Program-made: the position numbers and the translations under genes
The notes under the pieces: model-generated
Seen by the model: only the letters and a program-made list of their open reading frames with translations
What the model was told of the DNA's origin: nothing
Database searches by the model: none
Origin: an uncultured Hungatella sp.
GTDB taxonomy: Bacteria; Bacillota; Clostridia; Lachnospirales; Lachnospiraceae
Direction: 5' to 3'
DNA: 10,017 bases
Assembly (NCBI GenBank): GCA_910586845.1
Contig: CAJUJV010000101.1
Coordinates: forward strand, 1-10,017
In this document: one piece after another, positions 6,429-10,017 of the stretch
Position numbering within the stretch: position 1 is the first letter of the stretch
How the letters are laid out: each line of letters opens with the position of its first letter

Positions 6429-7613
6429 TCACAGAAATATTTTTGTCAGGATCCTGTCAGCCACCTGTTCCTTGCTCATCCTGTCCAGGCGGATCTCCTC
6501 GTCCCTGGTGATGAGAGTCACCACATTGGTGTCCGTCCCGAAACCGGCCCCCTCCACCTTCAGACTGTTGGCCGCCACCATGTCCAGGTTCTTTTTCACA
6601 AGCTTTGCCCTGGAATTCTCCACCAGATTCTCGGTCTCCATGGAAAATCCGCACAAAAACTGTCCTTCCCTCTTGTGCTGCCCCAGATAGGCCAGGATGT
6701 CGTCTGTCCGCTCCAGAGCCAGGGTCAGTTCCCCGTCCTTTTTCTTCATCTTTTCCGGCGACACTTCTGCCGGACGGTAGTCGGCCACCGCCGCCGCCTT
6801 GATGATGGCATCCTGATCGTAACTCACGGAAGTCACTGCCTGAAACATCTCTCTGGCCGTCTCCGCCTCCATGATCTTCACAAATCCGGGCTTTTCGATC
6901 TCCGTAGGACCTGTGACCAGAGTCACCTCTGCCCCTCTGCAGGCCGCCACTCTGGCAATGGCGTACCCCATCTTACCCGTGGAATGATTGGTCAGATACC
7001 GGACAGGGTCCAGGGACTCCCTGGTAGGTCCTGCGGTCACCAGGATCTTCTTTCCTGCAAGGTCTTTGGGGTAGCCGATCTCGTGGATGATATACTGGAG
7101 GAGTCTGGCCGGCTCCGGCATCTTCCCGGCCCCTGTGTCGCCGCAGGCCAGATACCCTACGGCCGGATCGATGACATGGATCCCATAGGAGGCGCAGATC
7201 TTTAAATTGTCCTGTGTAACAGGGTTTTCGTACATCTGTGTGTTCATGGCCGGGGAAATGTATTTGGGGCATCTGCAGGCCAGAAACGTAGTGGTCAGCA
7301 TATCGTCGGCCAGGCCGTGGGCAGCCTTGGCGATGACGTTGGCCGTGGCCGGGGCCAGCATAAAAATATCTGCTTTCTTTGCAAGAGCCACATGCTCCAC
7401 GCTGAACTCAAAATTCCTGTCAAAGGTATCCACCAGACATTTATTTCCCGTAAGGCTTTCAAATGTAACCGGCGTAATAAACTCCGTGGCGTTCTTTGTC
7501 ATGATCACCTGAACATCCGCGTGGAGCTTTTTCAGGCTGCTTGCCAGATAGGCGATCTTGTAGGCCGCGATACTTCCGCTGACTCCCAGCACCACTGTCT
7601 TTCCACTTAACAT
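6429..7613 (-). CDS. coaBC: Bifunctional phosphopantothenoylcysteine decarboxylase / phosphopantothenate-cysteine ligase
   Basis: Carries out two consecutive steps of coenzyme A synthesis: joining cysteine to 4'-phosphopantothenate (CoaB) and FMN-dependent decarboxylation to 4'-phosphopantetheine (CoaC). The CoaC half (about 1-180) has GVSGSIAAYK (10-19), catalytic H74 in SVEHVALA, PAMN with N124, and the substrate-flap cysteine C157 in ACGDTGAGKMPEP. The CoaB half (about 185-394) has GPTRE (195-199), NHSTGKMG (209-216), AAAVADYRP (273-281) and a lysine cluster (288-292) at the place of the known catalytic lysine. The length of 394 is usual (about 400). The ATG at 7613 has AAGGAGG 8 bases upstream. 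It is divergent from coaX, which makes the phosphopantothenate it uses. Confidence 0.96.
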   Translation of the reverse strand: MLSGKTVVLGVSGSIAAYKIAYLASSLKKLHADVQVIMTKNATEFITPVTFESLTGNKCLVDTFDRNFEFSVEHVALAKKADIFMLAPATANVIAKAAHGLADDMLTTTFLACRCPKYISPAMNTQMYENPVTQDNLKICASYGIHVIDPAVGYLACGDTGAGKMPEPARLLQYIIHEIGYPKDLAGKKILVTAGPTRESLDPVRYLTNHSTGKMGYAIARVAACRGAEVTLVTGPTEIEKPGFVKIMEAETAREMFQAVTSVSYDQDAIIKAAAVADYRPAEVSPEKMKKKDGELTLALERTDDILAYLGQHKREGQFLCGFSMETENLVENSRAKLVKKNLDMVAANSLKVEGAGFGTDTNVVTLITRDEEIRLDRMSKEQVADRILTKIFL

Positions 7614-7626
7614 CCCTTTGTCCTCC

Positions 7627-7655
7627 TTGTCTTTCCTTCCAGATTATGCTATGTT
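7627..7655 (+). promoter_or_regulatory. Candidate coaX promoter with extended -10
   Basis: TTGTCT (7627-7632), a 17-base spacer and TATGTT (7650-7655), the latter preceded by TGC to give an extended -10. Each hexamer matches 4 of 6. The predicted start is near 7662, inside the -10 of the opposing coaBC promoter. The -35 box lies just beside or over the coaBC ribosome binding site. Confidence 0.5.
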
Positions 7656-7659
7656 TATG

Positions 7660-7688
7660 AGTATACCACACAACCTGTCCTGTGGAAA
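7660..7688 (-). promoter_or_regulatory. Candidate coaBC promoter with extended -10
   Basis: On the minus strand, TTTCCA (7688-7683), a 17-base spacer and TATACT (7665-7660) preceded by TGG, an extended -10. The -35 matches 4 of 6 and the -10 matches 5 of 6. The predicted start is near 7653, inside the coaX -10. The -35 overlaps the coaX ribosome binding site (7684-7692). Confidence 0.55.
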
Positions 7689-7698
7689 GGAGACTCTT

Positions 7699-8472
7699 AT
7701 GATTTTAGCAATCGATATGGGCAACACCAACATCGTCATCGGAGCCATCGACGACGAGAAGACCTATTTTGTGGAGAGGGTGACTACGGACCACGGAAAA
7801 ACCGACCTGGAATACGCCGTCAGCATCAAGAGCATCCTGGAGATCCATGATATCCCCGTCTCCCGGATCGAAGGGGCCATTATCTCTTCCGTAGTGCCTC
7901 CTCTCAACGCGGCCCTGGGCTCTGCGGTGAAAAAAATATTCGGATTTGAACCCATGCTGGTAGGTTCCGGCATGAAGACCGGCATCAATATCCTGATGGA
8001 CAACCCCAAGACCGTGGGAGCCGACATGATCGTGGATGCAGTGGCTGCCGTAAAAGAATATCCCTGCCCCATTATCGTCATCGATATGGGAACCGCCACC
8101 ACCATGAGTGTCGTGGATCCGTCCGGCAACTACATCGGCGGCGTCATCCTTCCCGGAGTGAAGGTGTCTTTAAACTCCTTAAGCAGCAAGACGGCCCAGC
8201 TGCCCTACATCAGCCTGGACATCCCCGGAAATGTCATCGGAAAAAACACCATCGACTGCATGAGAGCAGGCATCATGTACGGCAGCGCAGCCATGATCGA
8301 CGGGATCATCGACCGGATGGAGAAGGAGCTGGGCATGAAGGCCTCCATCGTGGCCACAGGAGGACTGGCCCCGGCCGTCATCTCCCTCTGCTGCCATCAG
8401 ATCGCTTATGAGGACGATCTTCTTCTGAAAGGACTTTTGATCCTTTACAATAAAAACCGCCGTTCTTCCTGA
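7699..8472 (+). CDS. coaX: Type III pantothenate kinase (257 aa)
   Basis: Phosphorylates pantothenate to 4'-phosphopantothenate, the first committed step of coenzyme A synthesis. Type III enzymes belong to the ASKHA fold and, as a class, are not feedback-inhibited by CoA. Visible motifs: phosphate-binding DMGNTN (6-11), VGAD (106-109) with the probable catalytic D109, DMGTATT (129-135) and a late glycine turn ATGGLAP (219-225). The length of 257 fits the family. The frame is open from 7618, but the ATG at 7699 is chosen because AAAGGAG lies about 6-8 bases upstream and the peptide begins MILAIDMGNTN as expected. It is divergent from coaBC, so two consecutive parts of the pathway are encoded back to back. 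A weak terminator follows. Confidence 0.95.
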   Translation: MILAIDMGNTNIVIGAIDDEKTYFVERVTTDHGKTDLEYAVSIKSILEIHDIPVSRIEGAIISSVVPPLNAALGSAVKKIFGFEPMLVGSGMKTGINILMDNPKTVGADMIVDAVAAVKEYPCPIIVIDMGTATTMSVVDPSGNYIGGVILPGVKVSLNSLSSKTAQLPYISLDIPGNVIGKNTIDCMRAGIMYGSAAMIDGIIDRMEKELGMKASIVATGGLAPAVISLCCHQIAYEDDLLLKGLLILYNKNRRSS

Positions 8473-8492
8473 TCTGTCAAGGCCCCCGGCGC

Positions 8493-8514
8493 AATTTCCG
8501 CAGGAAATTATTTT
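8493..8514 (+). terminator. Weak intrinsic terminator after coaX
   Basis: AATTTCC (8493-8499), loop GCA and GGAAATT (8503-8509) form a perfect 7-bp stem, followed by A and four T's. The stem is AT-rich and the T-run short, so termination may be partial and some read-through into sigG is possible. Confidence 0.5.
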
Positions 8515-8527
8515 CAGATTTCCAACC

Positions 8528-8557
8528 GCATAAATCCATAAAAATCCGTACATCATT
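8528..8557 (+). promoter_or_regulatory. Candidate sigma-F/sigma-G type promoter for sigG
   Basis: GCATA (8528-8532), an 18-base spacer and CATCATT (8551-8557). This resembles the Bacillus sigma-G pattern (GMATR at -35, 17-18 bases, CATNNTA at -10), which overlaps that of sigma-F, and sigG genes are known to be read by both factors. The -10 differs from the pattern at the final base. Position, about 65 bases before the start codon, is suitable. No good sigma-A promoter was seen here. Confidence 0.42.
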
Positions 8558-8610
8558 CTTTTATAGCTTATGGTTCATCTCCCAATAAGCCTGTCAATTT
8601 CAGAATGATG
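8551..8610 (+). repeat. Inverted repeat / nested hairpin in the sigG leader
   Basis: CATCATTCT (8551-8559) is perfectly inverted as AGAATGATG (8602-8610). Inside it a second hairpin pairs GCTTATGG (8566-8573) with CCAATAAGC (8582-8590), with one bulged A. The structure ends 1 base before the GGAGG at 8612. The left outer arm coincides with the candidate -10, so the full stem forms in RNA only if transcription starts further upstream. Confidence 0.55.
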
Positions 8611-8611
8611 C

Positions 8612-8616
8612 GGAGG
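8612..8616 (+). promoter_or_regulatory. Ribosome binding site deciding the sigG start
   Basis: GGAGG is 8 bases before the ATG at 8625 but only 2 before the in-frame ATG at 8619, so 8625 is the likely start. Starting there gives MSIYKVEICG, which aligns with MSRNKVEICG of Bacillus subtilis sigma-G. Confidence 0.8.
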
Positions 8617-8624
8617 TAATGGAT

Positions 8625-9401
8625 ATGTCAATATACAAGGTTGAAATCTGCGGAGTCAATACGGCGAAGCTTCCGTTACTGAACAATGAAGAGAAAGAAG
8701 AGCTGTTTAAACGGATCAAACAGGGGGATTAAGAAGCCCGGGAACAATATATCAAAGGCAATTTAAGGCTGGTCTTAAGCGTCATCCAGCGATTCTCCGG
8801 AAGCAATGAAAATGTGGACGATCTCTTTCAGATCGGCTGCATCGGCCTCATCAAGGCTATCGACAACTTTGACACTTCTCAGAACGTCAAGTTTTCCACT
8901 TACGCAGTGCCCATGATCCTCGGAGAAGTGCGCAGATATCTGAGGGACAACAATTCGATCCGGGTCAGCCGCTCCCTCCGGGATACGGCCTACAAGGCTA
9001 TCTATGCCAGAGAAGGATTAACCCGCAGAAATTCCAAGGAGCCGACGATCATGGAGATCGCCGAGGAGATCGGCATCAGCAAAGAAGAGATCACCTATGC
9101 TCTGGATGCCATCCAGACTCCGGTCAGCCTCTATGAACCGGTCTACACCGACGGCGGAGACCCTCTCTATGTCATGGACCAGATCAGCGACAAGAAGAAC
9201 CTGGAGGAAAACTGGGTGGAGGACATCTCCTTAAATGAGGCCATGAAACGCCTTCCCGAACGGGAACGCCATATTATCGACATGCGTTTTTTTGAGGGAA
9301 AGACTCAGACCGAAGTGGCTGAAGAGATCCATATCAGCCAGGCTCAGGTATCCAGACTGGAAAAAAATGCCTTAAAAGCCATGAAGAGCTATTTAAGCTG
9401 A
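8625..9401 (+). pseudogene. sigG: RNA polymerase sporulation sigma factor sigma-G, interrupted by an in-frame TAA at codon 36
   Basis: Sigma-G directs late forespore-specific transcription in endospore formers. The frame gives MSIYKVEICGVNTAKLPLLN and continues to ...KQGD at residue 35, then TAA (8730-8732), then EAREQYIKGNLRLVLSVIQRF and the rest of an otherwise perfect sigma-G. Region 2 (about 42-112) includes DDLFQIGCIG and VKFSTYAVPMI; region 3 follows with RVSRSLRD; region 4 has TQTEVAEEIHISQAQVSRLE as helix-turn-helix. Total length with the stop is 258 residues plus terminator, against 260 in B. subtilis. There is no frameshift and no other stop. Translation from a later codon (GTG at codon 64, position 8814) would lack the first helix of region 2. 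The usual neighbours spoIIGA and sigE are not adjacent upstream. It could be a true recent pseudogene or a one-base sequencing error; the identity as sigG is very secure. Confidence 0.88.
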
Positions 9402-9443
9402 CACGTCATTTTCCCTTATCTTCCTTTGTTTTGGTCATAATTT

Positions 9444-9465
9444 AATAATTTCAGAATTATTTTTT
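9444..9465 (+). terminator. Intrinsic terminator after sigG
   Basis: AATAATT (9444-9450), loop TCAG and AATTATT (9455-9461) make a perfect 7-bp stem running into six T's (9460-9465). The stem is all A-T, so it is weak, but the position 43 bases after the sigG stop codon and the T-run are right. Confidence 0.5.
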
Positions 9466-9474
9466 GAAAATTTG

Positions 9475-9503
9475 TAGATTTTAGCCAAAATAAATAGTAT
9501 AAT
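9475..9503 (+). promoter_or_regulatory. Candidate sigma-A promoter of the Sir2-family gene
   Basis: A perfect TATAAT at 9498-9503 has TAGATT (9475-9480, 3 of 6) 17 bases upstream within an AT-rich stretch. The predicted start near 9510 leaves a leader of about 30 bases with a clear ribosome binding site. The -10 is convincing, the -35 weak. Confidence 0.55.
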
Positions 9504-9538
9504 AGCCTTATCAACCAGATTGGAAAGGGGATTTGGCG

Positions 9539-10017
9539 ATGGATGACAAGATTATCCTTCTACAGAAAATGCTAGATAACAGCCGTTATACGGTGGCCTT
9601 ATGCGGTTCCGGCATGATGGAAGAAGGCGGCTACATCGGTGTAAAAAAGCAGGACAAGGCCTATGATATCGAAATGAAATACGGATATTGTTCTGACGAG
9701 CTGTATACCACCGCATTTTACAACGCACGCCCGGAGTTATTCTTTACATTCTACCGCAACGAGATGCTTAACTTTGCTCCTGAACTGACGGCCTCCGGTC
9801 CTGCCATGGCGGAACTTGAGAAGAACGGCCACCTGCACTGCGTCATCACAAGCAATATCTATGACATTCCGAGGCGGGGCGGCTGTAAGAACGTGATCAA
9901 TCTTCACGGCACGATTTACGAAAACCAGTGCCCCCGCTGCAAGAAAAACTATCCTTTGGAATACATCAAAAATTCCAAACGCAAAGTCCCTCTGTGTGAA
10001 AAATGCAACATCCCCGT
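9539..10017 (+). CDS. Sir2-family NAD-dependent deacetylase-like protein, divergent (partial, runs off right edge)
   Basis: The first 159 codons of a sirtuin-like protein. Sirtuins use NAD+ to remove acyl groups from lysine, or in some groups to hydrolyse NAD+. Recognisable pieces are VALCGSG (19-25) at the place of the GAG motif, NARPELFFTFYRNEM (62-76), VITSNIYD (102-109) at the place of TQNID, NVINLHGTIYENQCPRC (118-134) with the expected catalytic H123, and zinc cysteines C131, C134, C153 and C156. Departures from canonical Sir2 are G-S-G for G-A-G, no visible PDFRG loop, and Tyr where the NID aspartate should be. GGAAAGGGG (9522-9530) is 8 bases before the ATG. I recall similar proteins in Lachnospiraceae. 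Enzymatic activity cannot be assumed. Confidence 0.8.
   Translation, partial: MDDKIILLQKMLDNSRYTVALCGSGMMEEGGYIGVKKQDKAYDIEMKYGYCSDELYTTAFYNARPELFFTFYRNEMLNFAPELTASGPAMAELEKNGHLHCVITSNIYDIPRRGGCKNVINLHGTIYENQCPRCKKNYPLEYIKNSKRKVPLCEKCNIP

Noticed and set aside
6423..7205. Long open frame on the plus strand (260 codons)
   Set aside because: It is antisense to coaBC, whose catalytic motifs are all present. The plus-strand peptide is rich in His, Arg, Gly and Leu with no recognisable domain, and has no ribosome binding site.
8730..8732. TAA read as a sense codon (alternative code or programmed read-through)
   Set aside because: prfC, yqeY and the carboxypeptidase end at TAA in the expected places, and no TGA-C or TAG-CAA-TTA type leaky context is present.
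8814..9401. sigG starting at the GTG at 8814 as an intact gene
   Set aside because: This would begin inside region 2 and lose the NLRLVLSVIQRF helix, while conserved sigma-G sequence continues upstream in frame to ATG 8625 with a good ribosome binding site. The stop at codon 36 is the better explanation.
1..10017. CRISPR array, tRNA, rRNA, riboswitch, transposase or phage genes
   Set aside because: No regularly spaced repeats, cloverleaf, riboswitch-type conserved core or mobile-element protein was seen on either strand.

Overview
This window looks like chromosomal core DNA from an anaerobic, Gram-positive Clostridia-class bacterium, most likely a member of the Lachnospiraceae. That placement rests on protein resemblance (a GGGtGRT/NifU-like pair, a PepV-type dipeptidase, a DacF-type carboxypeptidase, RF3, CoaX, the sporulation factor sigma-G and a divergent Sir2 protein), strong AGGAGG-type ribosome binding sites and sigma-A-like promoters. 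It was made by eye, with no database search. I see no phage, IS element, CRISPR array, tRNA or rRNA.

Layout. Positions 1-7613 are all on the minus strand. Read in the direction of transcription (right to left) they are: coaBC (7613-6429), prfC with a TTG start (6355-4763), an intergenic palindromic repeat cluster (about 4581-4760), yqeY (4521-4075), a pepV-like M20 dipeptidase (4032-2629), a dacF-like D,D-carboxypeptidase (2542-1031), a NifU-like Fe-S scaffold (884-192), and the first 30 codons of a GGGtGRT-family gene (91-1, cut by the edge). yqeY, pepV and dacF are closely spaced behind one consensus promoter and look like an operon. The NifU-like and GGGtGRT genes form a second unit. From 7699 the genes are on the plus strand: coaX (7699-8472), sigG broken by an in-frame stop (8625-9401), and the start of a Sir2-family gene (9539 to the edge).

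How the genes relate. coaX (pantothenate kinase) and coaBC (the next two steps of coenzyme A synthesis) are divergent, and their predicted core promoters face and overlap each other, so the two steps may be balanced by promoter exclusion. prfC and yqeY are translation-related; pepV and dacF act on peptides and on the cell wall.

Most notable observation. The gene for the forespore sigma factor sigma-G is intact in sequence and frame from MSIYKVEICG through the C-terminal helix-turn-helix, except for a TAA at codon 36 (8730-8732). Either this strain has lost sigma-G recently, or the base is a sequencing error, or something unusual allows expression. Other points worth a look are an 80-bp near-perfect palindrome abutting the prfC stop codon, a KTG-to-KIG change in the carboxypeptidase active site, and a Sir2 protein with altered NAD-binding motifs.
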